Below are positions 8,813 to 17,600 of a DNA stretch of 64,000 nt, piece after piece. Under the pieces are notes generated by a model. The model saw nothing but the letters and a program-made list of their open reading frames with translations. It ran no database searches and was not told the origin of the DNA. The DNA comes from Bacteroidia bacterium. Its GTDB lineage: Bacteria; Bacteroidota; Bacteroidia; Flavobacteriales; Flavobacteriaceae. Each line of letters opens with the position of its first letter. Within the stretch, counting starts at the first letter, position 1. The translations under genes and the position numbers were made by a program. The stretch covers positions 1 to 64,000 of the forward strand of contig JAUICK010000009.1 in NCBI GenBank assembly GCA_030427865.1, written 5' to 3'.

Positions 8813-11083
8813 ATGAAATTATTGTTTAAGGTAGCTTGTATTTTATTTTTTGGGATAAATGCTATTTCAGCTCAAAATAGTATTTCTGGAAAAATAACCT
8901 CTGCAGGAGAATTGCTACCTTATGTAAATGTCTATTTAAAAAAAACGAAATTAGGAACTTCAACTAACGAAAACGGGTTTTATCAACTTAAAAACATACC
9001 TGATGGAAAATACACATTGGTTGTAAGTTCTGTTGGTTTTAAACCAAAATCTATTAAAATTTCATTTTTTGGCGGAAAAAATATCCAAAGAAACTTTACT
9101 TTGAGTGAAAGCAATTCTTTAGATGAAATTGTGATTTCTGGAACACTAAAACCTGTTACAAAATCTAACAGTCCAGTTCCTGTAGAAGTATATAGCAAAA
9201 CTTTTTTTAAGAAAAATCCTACACCATCAATATTTGAATCTTTGCAAAACGTAAATGGTGTTCGTCCACAATTAAATTGTAATGTTTGCAATACTGGAGA
9301 TATTCATATAAATGGTTTAGAAGGCCCTTATACGTTTGTTTTAATTGATGGAATGCCCATAGTTAGTGGACTTTCTACAGTTTATGGTTTAACTGGAATT
9401 CCGCAAGCATTAATAGAACGTGTAGAAGTTGTTAAAGGTCCAGCATCAACACTTTATGGTTCTGAAGCTGTTGGAGGAATTATTAATATCATCACAAAAA
9501 AACCTTCAAATGCACCCATTTTATCAACAGATATTCTAACGAGTTCTTGGGGAGAGGTGAATACGGATGTTGGATTGCGTTATAAATTATCAAAAAAAGC
9601 GCAAGGTTTATTAGGTGTCAATTATTTTAATTATCAGAATAGAATTGACAATAATAATGATGGTTTCACAGACTTAACATTGCAAAATAGAATATCTATT
9701 TTTAATAAAGTTGATATTGATAGAAAAAGCGGAAAAACATTTACTATTGCTGGAAGATATGTTTATGAGGATAGATGGGGAGGAGAATTAGATTGGGAAC
9801 GTGAATTTAGAGGAACTAATGTAAAATACGGAGAAAGTATTTATACAAACAGATGGGAGGCTTTTGGAACCTATCAGTTACCAACATCAGAAAACATTAA
9901 CTTTCAGTTTAGTGCAAATGGACATTATCAAGATTCTTTTTACGGAACAGATGCCTATGATGCAAAACAAATCATTGGTTTTGGTCAATTTGTATATAAC
10001 AGATTATTTAAAGAAAAACACGATTTTACTTTAGGACTCGCTTACAGATATACTTTTTATGATGATAATACTTTTGCAACTTTAGATAGTAATGGAGTTT
10101 TAAACCAACCCTCTATTACGCATTTACCTGGTGTTTTTTTACAAGATGAAATTGCTTTGAACAAACAAAACAAATTACTTCTTGGTGCAAGATGGGATTA
10201 CAATAGTTTACATGGAAGTATTTTTTCGCCAAGAATAAATTACAAATGGAACTCAAAAGATAATTCTGATATTTTTAGAATGAGTATTGGGAATGGATTT
10301 AGAGTTGCCAATATTTTTACAGAAGATCACGCTGCTTTAACTGGCGCAAGAGAAGTTGAGTTTGATGGTGAATTGAATCCGGAAACATCTTGGAATGTAA
10401 ATGTAAATTATGTGAAAAAGTTTTATCCAGAAAATGCAATCATCACTTTAGATGCAAGTGCTTTTTACACTTATTTTGATAATAGGATTTTACCTGATTA
10501 TGATTCTGACCCAAACAAAATTATTTACGCCAATTTAGACGGACATTCCGTTTCTCAAGGAATTTCTTTAAATACAGATCTTACATTTTTAAATGGATTA
10601 GCAATAAACGCAGGCGCAACTTTAATGGATGTTTCTATTACCGAAAACGGAACAAAAACAAGACAACCTTTAACTGAAAGCTTCAGTGGAGTTTGGTCTA
10701 TTTCCTACAAGTTCAGAAACAACTTTACTATTGATTATACTGGAAATGTTTATGGCCCAATGCGCTTGCCTTTACTGGGCCCTAAAGATCCAAGAGCAGA
10801 ATACTCACCATGGTTTAGCATACAAAACATACAATTAAGCAAAAAGTTTAGTAACTCTTGGGAAATTTATGGAGGTATAAAAAACCTATTAAATTTTACT
10901 CCAGCCGCAAATAGTATTGCACGTTCTTTTGATCCTTTTGATAAACAAGTCGTTTTTGACACCAATGGACAAGCAGTAGCAACACCCAACAACCCAAATG
11001 CCTTAACATTTGATCCAACCTATGTTTATGCGTCAAATCAGGGAACTCGAGGGTTTATTGGATTGAGGTATATAATCTTCTAA
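8813..11083 (+). CDS. TonB-dependent outer membrane receptor, likely metal or metallophore uptake
   Basis: Outer-membrane ligand-gated barrel of 756 residues. A signal peptide ends near ...NAISAQ (residue 21). A carboxypeptidase-regulatory-like Ig domain follows (about 23-98), then a plug domain (about 120-225) with the family motifs TFVLIDGMP, RVEVVKGPASTLYGSEAVGG and IINIITKKP, and a barrel to the C-terminus. The last residue is Phe (GLRYIIF), as expected for outer-membrane assembly. The plug contains an unusual Cys pair next to a His (LNCNVCNTGDIHINGLEGPY, residues 152-171), a possible metal-binding site. The gene diverges from the DtxR-type repressor gene and its promoter overlaps the operator, which points to a transition-metal, siderophore or haem substrate. 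The exact ligand is unknown. Confidence 0.92.
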   Translation: MKLLFKVACILFFGINAISAQNSISGKITSAGELLPYVNVYLKKTKLGTSTNENGFYQLKNIPDGKYTLVVSSVGFKPKSIKISFFGGKNIQRNFTLSESNSLDEIVISGTLKPVTKSNSPVPVEVYSKTFFKKNPTPSIFESLQNVNGVRPQLNCNVCNTGDIHINGLEGPYTFVLIDGMPIVSGLSTVYGLTGIPQALIERVEVVKGPASTLYGSEAVGGIINIITKKPSNAPILSTDILTSSWGEVNTDVGLRYKLSKKAQGLLGVNYFNYQNRIDNNNDGFTDLTLQNRISIFNKVDIDRKSGKTFTIAGRYVYEDRWGGELDWEREFRGTNVKYGESIYTNRWEAFGTYQLPTSENINFQFSANGHYQDSFYGTDAYDAKQIIGFGQFVYNRLFKEKHDFTLGLAYRYTFYDDNTFATLDSNGVLNQPSITHLPGVFLQDEIALNKQNKLLLGARWDYNSLHGSIFSPRINYKWNSKDNSDIFRMSIGNGFRVANIFTEDHAALTGAREVEFDGELNPETSWNVNVNYVKKFYPENAIITLDASAFYTYFDNRILPDYDSDPNKIIYANLDGHSVSQGISLNTDLTFLNGLAINAGATLMDVSITENGTKTRQPLTESFSGVWSISYKFRNNFTIDYTGNVYGPMRLPLLGPKDPRAEYSPWFSIQNIQLSKKFSNSWEIYGGIKNLLNFTPAANSIARSFDPFDKQVVFDTNGQAVATPNNPNALTFDPTYVYASNQGTRGFIGLRYIIF

Positions 11084-11097
11084 AAAATAATGAGTTC

Positions 11098-11646
11098 TTA
11101 TCGAATGCAACTCCATAATCTTGGATTCATAGAACGAGCTCCAAAGCTATAAACTAACCCAATAGAAGGCATTATATGAGATCTTTGACTTGAAAATTTA
11201 TCTTGAGAAAACTTATACATTAATTGTAAGTTCAACCCATACTTTTCAGAAAACCAAAAGGTATTCCCCACTCCAAAATTGGCAGTTGGTGTAAGAGCTT
11301 TTGCACTAATAAAACTACCTCCAATAAAAACATAAGGCACAACATTATTTTGCGATGTTCCAAAATCATAGCGTGCTTCTCCATCAAAAGTGGTATATTT
11401 TTGATTATCATTAATCGCCGTAGAAAAACTACCTACAAAAGTAATATTCTTAAACATGTATCTTGAAAGAGTAAATCTTGGTGTTTGATTGATAAATTTA
11501 CCTCCAACAGTGGCTTTGTCGGCTTCTGAGTAAGATACCCAAGCCAAACTTGCTCCAAAAGTCCATTTATTGTTTTTATTTTGACTAAATATAGAAGTTG
11601 TCAAAAACAAAAACAAAATTGCAAAGTAATTGAATTTTATTTTCAT
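11098..11646 (-). CDS. Small outer membrane beta-barrel protein, OmpA-barrel-like
   Basis: A 182-residue protein with a Sec signal (MKIKFNYFAILFLFLTTSIFSQ) followed by alternating hydrophobic strands typical of a small barrel. It ends ...LVYSFGARSMNPRLWSCIR. The pattern PYVFIGGSF...NFGVGNTFWFSEKYGLNLQ is clearly related to the barrel of the OmpA protein at 1.2-2.5 kb and to the neighbouring barrel at 11.8-12.3 kb. There is no peptidoglycan-binding domain. The start is the ATG at 11644-11646; an in-frame TTG eight codons upstream would add a non-signal-like leader. The gene has its own promoter (11690-11718) and converges on the TonB receptor, with 14 bases between the stops. Its function is unknown. 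Confidence 0.8.
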   Translation of the reverse strand: MKIKFNYFAILFLFLTTSIFSQNKNNKWTFGASLAWVSYSEADKATVGGKFINQTPRFTLSRYMFKNITFVGSFSTAINDNQKYTTFDGEARYDFGTSQNNVVPYVFIGGSFISAKALTPTANFGVGNTFWFSEKYGLNLQLMYKFSQDKFSSQRSHIMPSIGLVYSFGARSMNPRLWSCIR

Positions 11647-11689
11647 GATATTAGGGGTTATTAATAACAATTATTAAACTGTTTAAGCG

Positions 11690-11718
11690 CAAATATATTG
11701 TATTCTTTTAAAAAACAA
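11690..11718 (-). promoter_or_regulatory. Promoter of the 11.1-kb barrel gene
   Basis: The minus strand shows TTG (11716-11718), 18 bp, then TATATTTG (11690-11697). This is a strong match to the Bacteroidota promoter and implies a leader of about 38 nt. Confidence 0.65.
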
Positions 11719-11755
11719 AATTGTTAATGCTATTTTATGTGTTAATGTTTAAATT

Positions 11756-12322
11756 TTATCTTTTTACTTCCCAAATTCTTTTCCTACCAAAACCAAATAA
11801 ATTAAAATCAAAACGGTACACAATGCCTGTTGTAAATTGAAAATGAGGTCTCATACTTCTAAATTTAAGTGCAGAAAATTTATAAGAAACTTGCGAGTTT
11901 ATTCCAATTTTATCACTAATCCAATAAGTGTTTCCTAAGCCAAAATTTAGGGTGGGAATTGCATATTTTTTAGATTTAACAAAAGTACTTCCTAACAAAA
12001 CATAAGGATTTAAAAAGCTATACTTATTCTGTAAATTATAACGAATATGCCCTCCAAAAGAATTATATTTTACAGAATTGCTAATAAAACCTAAACTATT
12101 AATGGTATTAAAACTCCATTCTAACCCTAAAGAAAATCGGTCTGTAATTTGATATGCTGCATGTAAACTTGGCACTTGAAACAAATGCTTATCGCCAATA
12201 ATAGCAGCGTTTTTAGCCGAGAATTTCACCAAAGACACACTTGCACCTACCTCTAACTTGTTCTGTGATTGTAGATTTACATGCAGCAAAAAAAATAAAA
12301 ATAAACAGATTACATTTTTCAT
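11756..12322 (-). CDS. Small outer membrane beta-barrel protein, paralogue of its neighbour
   Basis: A 188-residue secreted barrel. The signal peptide is MKNVICLFLFFLLHVNLQSQ. The body has the same framework as the neighbouring gene: GASVSLVKFSAKNAAIIGDK, NPYVLLGSTF, LNFGLGNTYWISDKIGINSQ and TGIVYRF, then a basic tail ending KRIWEVKR. The two genes are tandem paralogues separated by about 110 bases, the downstream one with its own promoter. Both look like N-terminal OmpA barrels without the C-terminal anchor. The function is unknown. I saw no TAnnTTTG box directly upstream. Confidence 0.8.
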   Translation of the reverse strand: MKNVICLFLFFLLHVNLQSQNKLEVGASVSLVKFSAKNAAIIGDKHLFQVPSLHAAYQITDRFSLGLEWSFNTINSLGFISNSVKYNSFGGHIRYNLQNKYSFLNPYVLLGSTFVKSKKYAIPTLNFGLGNTYWISDKIGINSQVSYKFSALKFRSMRPHFQFTTGIVYRFDFNLFGFGRKRIWEVKR

Positions 12323-12468
12323 GATCAGATAATTTATTGATTATTAAAAAGTAATTTTTATTCATATTTTTTTATTGCACGATATATATAAAACAGTTAA
12401 CTTCTATTTGACCCTACCAAAAAGATAAAGTTTTAAAAAACATTTTTCTATCAAATAGACCAAAGTCA

Positions 12469-12476
12469 TATATTTG
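12469..12476 (+). promoter_or_regulatory. -7 promoter box of mfd
   Basis: TATATTTG matches TAnnTTTG and lies 17 bases before the TTG start of mfd. It supports the non-ATG start, because no upstream in-frame ATG exists after this box. Confidence 0.5.
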
Positions 12477-12493
12477 CTAAAATTATATTTTCG

Positions 12494-15400
12494 TTGAGTA
12501 AGCAGCACATTGTAAATCAATACCAAAAATCTGCGAGTATTTTGCAGATAAATAAAGCACTTCAACAAGACAAAAACCAAATTCAAATCTCAAATTTGGC
12601 AGGTTCTTCATTGTCTTTTGTGATTTCAGAAACTTTTAAAAAAGTAAACAAACCTTATCTTTTAATTTTTAATGATAAAGAAGAAGCTGCATACTATCTA
12701 AACGATTTAGAACAACTTTTAGGAGATAAAAATGTTTTGTTTTACCCAGGCTCTTACAGAAGACCTTATCAAATAGAAGAAACGGATAATGCCAATGTTT
12801 TATTGCGTTCTGAGGTTTTAAACAGAATTAATTCGCGTAAAAAGCCAGCAGTAATTGTAACTTATCCAACTGCTTTATTTGAAAAGGTAGTCACTAAAAA
12901 AGAGTTAGAAAAAAACACACTAAAAGTTACTCTTGGCGAAAATTTATCGCTCGATTTTGTAAACGAAGTTTTATTCGAATACAAATTCAAACGTGTAGAT
13001 TTTGTTATAGAACCAGGAGATTTTTCTGTAAGAGGAGGAATTATAGATGTGTTTTCTTTTTCTAATGATGAACCTTACAGAATTGAGTTTTTTGGTGATG
13101 AAATTGATAGTATCAGAACTTTTGATGTAGAAACACAACTTAGTAAAGAGAAACTGAAAAAAGTTTCGATAATGCCAAATGTCGAAAACAAAACATTACA
13201 AGAAAATAGAGAAAGTTTCTTAAAATACGTATCTACCAATACAGTGGTATTTGTAAAAAACATAGACTTACTGTCGGGAAAATTAGACAAGTTTTTTAAC
13301 AAAGCTAAAACTGCTTTCAATGATTTATCAAAAGAAATCAAACATGCGAAACCCACTGAATTGTTTTGTGACGGCAACTTCATCAAAAATCAACTTCAAG
13401 AATTTATCTTGGTTAATTTTGGGAGTACTTCTAATAAAAATCAAGAGGTTATTTCTTTCAACACAAAACCCCAACCTTCTTTTAACAAACAATTCAATTT
13501 ATTAATTAACAATTTAATAGAGTATCATAAAGCAGAATTTACCAATTATATTTTTTGTGCAAACGAACAACAAGCAAAACGTTTTCATGATATTTTTGAT
13601 GATTCAGAAAAAGAAGTTCATTATGAAACTGTGGTTTTTCCTTTATATCAAGGTTTTGTAGATGTTGATAACAAATTGGTTTGCTATACAGATCATCAAA
13701 TTTTTGAGCGCTATCATAAATTTAGATTAAAAAATGGTTATGCTAAAAAGCAAGCTATTACGCTACAAGAACTCAACAAACTTGAAATTGGTGATTATGT
13801 AACCCACATGGATCATGGAATTGGTAAATTTGGAGGTTTACAAAAAATAGATGTACAAGGCAAAAAGCAAGAAGCCATTAAATTAGTTTATGGAGAACGC
13901 GATATTTTATATGTAAGTATACATTCGCTTCACAAGATTTCTAAGTTTAACGGAAAAGACGGCAAAGCACCTAAGATTTACAAATTAGGTTCTGGAGCTT
14001 GGAAAAAAATCAAACAAAAAACCAAAGTAAGAGTTAAACATATTGCCTTTAATTTAATTCAGTTGTATGCAAAAAGAAAACTCCAAAAAGGATTTGCTTT
14101 TGGTCCAGACACACACATTCAACACGAGTTAGAAGGAAGTTTTATGTTTGAAGATACTCCAGACCAATACACTGCTACACAAGATGTAAAAAATGATATG
14201 GAAAAAGCTCAACCCATGGACAGATTGGTTTGTGGTGATGTTGGTTTTGGAAAAACAGAAGTAGCGGTTAGAGCAGCTTTTAAAGCTGTTGATAATGGCA
14301 AACAAGTCGCTATTTTAGTACCAACAACAATTTTAGCTTTTCAGCATTACAAAACTTTTTCCGAGCGTTTAAAAGATTTTCCTATAAAAATTGATTATTT
14401 GAATCGATTTAGAACTGCAAAACAAAAAAAAGCAGCCATTGAAGGTGTAAATAATGGGAACATAGATGTTATTATTGGTACGCACCAACTCACAAATAAT
14501 CGCATTCAATTTAAAGATTTGGGGTTATTAATTATTGATGAAGAACAAAAATTTGGGGTTGCTGTAAAAGACAAACTCAAAACCTTAAAAGAAAATGTAG
14601 ACACGTTAACCTTAACTGCAACTCCAATTCCAAGAACTTTGCAATTTAGTTTGATGGCAGCAAGAGATTTATCAGTCATAAAAACACCGCCTCCAAACAG
14701 ACATCCTATAGAAAGTAATGTGATTCGCTTTTCGGAAGAAACCATCAGAGACGCCATTTCTTATGAAATTTCAAGAGGAGGACAAGTTTTCTTTATTCAT
14801 AATAGAATAGAAAACATTAAAGAAGTAGCTGGTTTATTGCAAAGGTTGGTTCCATCGGCAAAAATAGGCATTGGTCATGGGCAAATGGAAGGTAAAAAAT
14901 TAGAAGAATTAATGCTCGGTTTTATGAATAGCGAGTTTGATGTTTTGGTTTCTACTACAATTGTAGAAAGTGGTTTAGATGTACCCAATGCCAATACAAT
15001 TTTTATTAACAATGCTAATAATTTTGGGTTGAGCGATTTACATCAAATGCGTGGTAGAGTTGGGCGTTCTAACAAAAAAGCATTCTGCTATTTTATAACA
15101 CCTCCTTACCATATGATGACCGATGATGCTCGTAAAAGAATTCAAGCATTGGAGTTATTTTCTGATTTAGGAAGCGGAATTAATATTGCCATGAAAGATT
15201 TAGAAATTCGTGGTGCAGGAGATTTATTAGGAGGCGAGCAAAGTGGATTCATTAACGATATTGGCTTTGATACTTATCAAAAAATACTACAAGAAGCTAT
15301 AGAAGAACTTAAAGAAAATGAGTTTAGAGATTTATATAAAACTGACGAATCTAAACCCAAAGAGTTTGTAAAAGAAGTGCAAATAGATACAGATTTTGAA

Positions 15401-15826
15401 ATTCTTTTTCCTGATGACTATGTAAACTCTGTAACAGAACGTTTGAGTTTGTATGAAAAATTATCAGACTTAAAAACAGAAGATAAACTACAACAATTTG
15501 AAATTGATATTATTGATAGATTTGGAGAAATTCCTACTCAGGTAGAAGATTTATTAGATTCTGTAAGAATAAAATGGTTGGCTAAAAAATTAGGCTTAGA
15601 AAAAATCATTTTAAAACAAAAAAGAATGATTGGATATTTTGTGTCTGACCAACAAAGCGAATTTTACCAAACAGAAGCATTTACAAAAATGCTTAAATAT
15701 GTGCAACAAAACTCGAAAAGCTGCGTAATGAAAGAGAAACAAACCAAAAACGGATTGCGATTACTTATTACTTTCATTAAAATTGATACTGTAAAAACTG
15801 CTTTAGAAACTCTAAAAAAAATTTAG
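12494..15826 (+). CDS. mfd: Transcription-repair coupling factor
   Basis: ATP-driven DNA translocase (1110 residues) that removes stalled RNA polymerase and recruits UvrA to lesions. The N-terminal UvrB-like module (about 1-330) includes FYPGSYRRPYQIEETDNANV. The RNA-polymerase-interacting domain begins near DYVTHMDHGIGKFGGLQ (about 434). The RecG-type motor has Walker A GDVGFGKTEVA, motif II IIDEEQKFGV and TLTATPIPRTL. The C-terminal TRCF domain includes FPDDYVNSVTERLSLYEKL. No ATG is available near the N-terminus; TTG at 12494 gives MSKQHIVNQYQKS and is preceded by a -7 box at a suitable distance. The stop is four bases from the converging MutS-like gene. Confidence 0.95.
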   Translation: MSKQHIVNQYQKSASILQINKALQQDKNQIQISNLAGSSLSFVISETFKKVNKPYLLIFNDKEEAAYYLNDLEQLLGDKNVLFYPGSYRRPYQIEETDNANVLLRSEVLNRINSRKKPAVIVTYPTALFEKVVTKKELEKNTLKVTLGENLSLDFVNEVLFEYKFKRVDFVIEPGDFSVRGGIIDVFSFSNDEPYRIEFFGDEIDSIRTFDVETQLSKEKLKKVSIMPNVENKTLQENRESFLKYVSTNTVVFVKNIDLLSGKLDKFFNKAKTAFNDLSKEIKHAKPTELFCDGNFIKNQLQEFILVNFGSTSNKNQEVISFNTKPQPSFNKQFNLLINNLIEYHKAEFTNYIFCANEQQAKRFHDIFDDSEKEVHYETVVFPLYQGFVDVDNKLVCYTDHQIFERYHKFRLKNGYAKKQAITLQELNKLEIGDYVTHMDHGIGKFGGLQKIDVQGKKQEAIKLVYGERDILYVSIHSLHKISKFNGKDGKAPKIYKLGSGAWKKIKQKTKVRVKHIAFNLIQLYAKRKLQKGFAFGPDTHIQHELEGSFMFEDTPDQYTATQDVKNDMEKAQPMDRLVCGDVGFGKTEVAVRAAFKAVDNGKQVAILVPTTILAFQHYKTFSERLKDFPIKIDYLNRFRTAKQKKAAIEGVNNGNIDVIIGTHQLTNNRIQFKDLGLLIIDEEQKFGVAVKDKLKTLKENVDTLTLTATPIPRTLQFSLMAARDLSVIKTPPPNRHPIESNVIRFSEETIRDAISYEISRGGQVFFIHNRIENIKEVAGLLQRLVPSAKIGIGHGQMEGKKLEELMLGFMNSEFDVLVSTTIVESGLDVPNANTIFINNANNFGLSDLHQMRGRVGRSNKKAFCYFITPPYHMMTDDARKRIQALELFSDLGSGINIAMKDLEIRGAGDLLGGEQSGFINDIGFDTYQKILQEAIEELKENEFRDLYKTDESKPKEFVKEVQIDTDFEILFPDDYVNSVTERLSLYEKLSDLKTEDKLQQFEIDIIDRFGEIPTQVEDLLDSVRIKWLAKKLGLEKIILKQKRMIGYFVSDQQSEFYQTEAFTKMLKYVQQNSKSCVMKEKQTKNGLRLLITFIKIDTVKTALETLKKI

Positions 15827-15830
15827 TCTC

Positions 15831-17600
15831 CTAAACAATATTCATCTTCTTCAATAAAAAAGAAGCATTCATGTTCTTACAAACTCCAGTTTTTAAAGTA
15901 TAGTCGAAATGCAGTTCGTTATTACTAATTTCTGCATCAAAATAATAGTTTTCGATTTCAGAAAACTCCTTTTCTAAAGCACACAAACTCACATCGTGAG
16001 TAGCAATTATGCCAGTAGATTTAGATTTTGTGAGTTTTTCTACAAACTTTTTAGAGCCAATAGCTTTGTCTTTACTGTTGGTGCCTTTTAAAATTTCGTC
16101 TAAAATGATAAAATAATCTTCATTTTTTATTTCATCAACAATAAATTTTAGACGTTTTAATTCTGAATAAAAATACGACTCGTCTTCTGTTAAAGAATCT
16201 GTTGTTCGCATACTTGTAATCAATTTTATGGGTTGATATTGAAAACTCTCTGCACAAACTGGCAATCCACAATTTGCCATTACAATAGATAAAGAAACCG
16301 TTCTTAAAAAAGTACTTTTCCCTGCCATATTTGCTCCAGTAACAATAAAAAAGTGCGCATCATTAATCGTAAAATCGTTATCAATTCTTTTTTTAGCATC
16401 TAATAAAGGATGACCTAAATTGGTTGATTGTATTATTTCTTTTTCTGATGAAAGCTCTGGAAAAACAAACTTTGAATGATTAAATTTAAAATTAGCTAAC
16501 GAGTTTTGCGCATCAAAATAAGCAACTACCTCAAACCATTTTTCTACAGTGTGTTTGTAGTTAAAAATCCATTTTTCTACTCTACAAGCATTCGCTATTT
16601 CCCACAAAAACAGCCCGTTACCTAGAACAGCTATAATAATATTGTTTCTATTATCAAAAGCATCTAAAATTTTAGAAAACTCCTTAAAGATTAGAGAAGC
16701 TTTTTTGTTTTCAGATTGAATAACTTCTTGCTTTTCCAATAAATTTTTTGAAATAAATTTCTCTGCCTCTATTTCTTTTAATAATTGATGATATTGTTTA
16801 AATGTTTCTCTTGCTTTGTCGGTTTCTGTATATAAAAGATTCGTTTTTTTGATGAATTTTACGGTACTAAAAAGTCCGATAAAAAACAATATGGTTAAAT
16901 ATGTAAATGAAAATACTCCAAAAGAAACTAAACCTATCAAAAGTAGAGAAATCAAAGAAAAACCTATTTGAACTTTTGCCAAATATTTTGGGAGAACAGG
17001 CTTATAATTTAGTATCCATTTCGTAATAAAATTGGTTTTATTTTTCACAGTTACTAAACTTGCTAATGCAGAAAAATGTTGACGCCAATCTACCTTTTTT
17101 GAAAGCTCTTTAATTGCATTTTGTTTTTCTAAAATGTCATCCGTATTATTTTCGGTAAGTACTTTTGCTAATGCTATTTTACCATTATTTGTAGTTGTTC
17201 TGTTGATGTATTGAAAGAAAGAGCCTACACCAAATAAATCTATATCGTTACTATAATAATGCAAGGGTTTTACAAATTCTGAACCTGTTTCTAAATGATG
17301 AAAATCTCTTTTTAAAACTTTAATTTCAGTTTTGTTAATCTCAATTTTAGCATCTACAATTGCCTTTTCTTTTTTAATGTTTAAATATTTTATCACTAAA
17401 AAAGAAAACAACAAAACACTCAAAAAGAGAATTATAAAAACATCTAAGTATTTGCCAAAAGAGAGGTAAATTAAAAATGCAGTTCCTATAAAAACAGATG
17501 CCCTAAAAACTGCAAGATTTGTTAGTCTTTTCTTAAGTTTGACTGCTTCTTTTTCTAATTCAGTCTTTCGATTTTTATAGAACGTTAAAGGGTTATTCAT
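15831..17600 (-). CDS. Membrane-anchored MutS-like ATPase
   Basis: A 589-residue protein with the C-terminal MutS ATPase domain but without the mismatch-recognition domain. The N-terminal 65 residues contain two hydrophobic helices (about 30-70), and another hydrophobic pair lies near 215-250, so it is probably an inner-membrane protein. The ATPase has Walker A GANMAGKSTFLRT near residue 423, then TSMRTTDSLTEDESYFYSEL, Walker B FIILDEILKGTNSKDK, and the signature ATHD. It belongs to the MutS-related family common in Bacteroidota, whose role is not well established. The start overlaps the stop of the moeB-like gene by 8 bases, so the two are co-transcribed. Classical mismatch repair is unlikely because the mismatch-binding domain is absent. 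Confidence 0.85.
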   Translation of the reverse strand: MNNPLTFYKNRKTELEKEAVKLKKRLTNLAVFRASVFIGTAFLIYLSFGKYLDVFIILFLSVLLFSFLVIKYLNIKKEKAIVDAKIEINKTEIKVLKRDFHHLETGSEFVKPLHYYSNDIDLFGVGSFFQYINRTTTNNGKIALAKVLTENNTDDILEKQNAIKELSKKVDWRQHFSALASLVTVKNKTNFITKWILNYKPVLPKYLAKVQIGFSLISLLLIGLVSFGVFSFTYLTILFFIGLFSTVKFIKKTNLLYTETDKARETFKQYHQLLKEIEAEKFISKNLLEKQEVIQSENKKASLIFKEFSKILDAFDNRNNIIIAVLGNGLFLWEIANACRVEKWIFNYKHTVEKWFEVVAYFDAQNSLANFKFNHSKFVFPELSSEKEIIQSTNLGHPLLDAKKRIDNDFTINDAHFFIVTGANMAGKSTFLRTVSLSIVMANCGLPVCAESFQYQPIKLITSMRTTDSLTEDESYFYSELKRLKFIVDEIKNEDYFIILDEILKGTNSKDKAIGSKKFVEKLTKSKSTGIIATHDVSLCALEKEFSEIENYYFDAEISNNELHFDYTLKTGVCKNMNASFLLKKMNIV

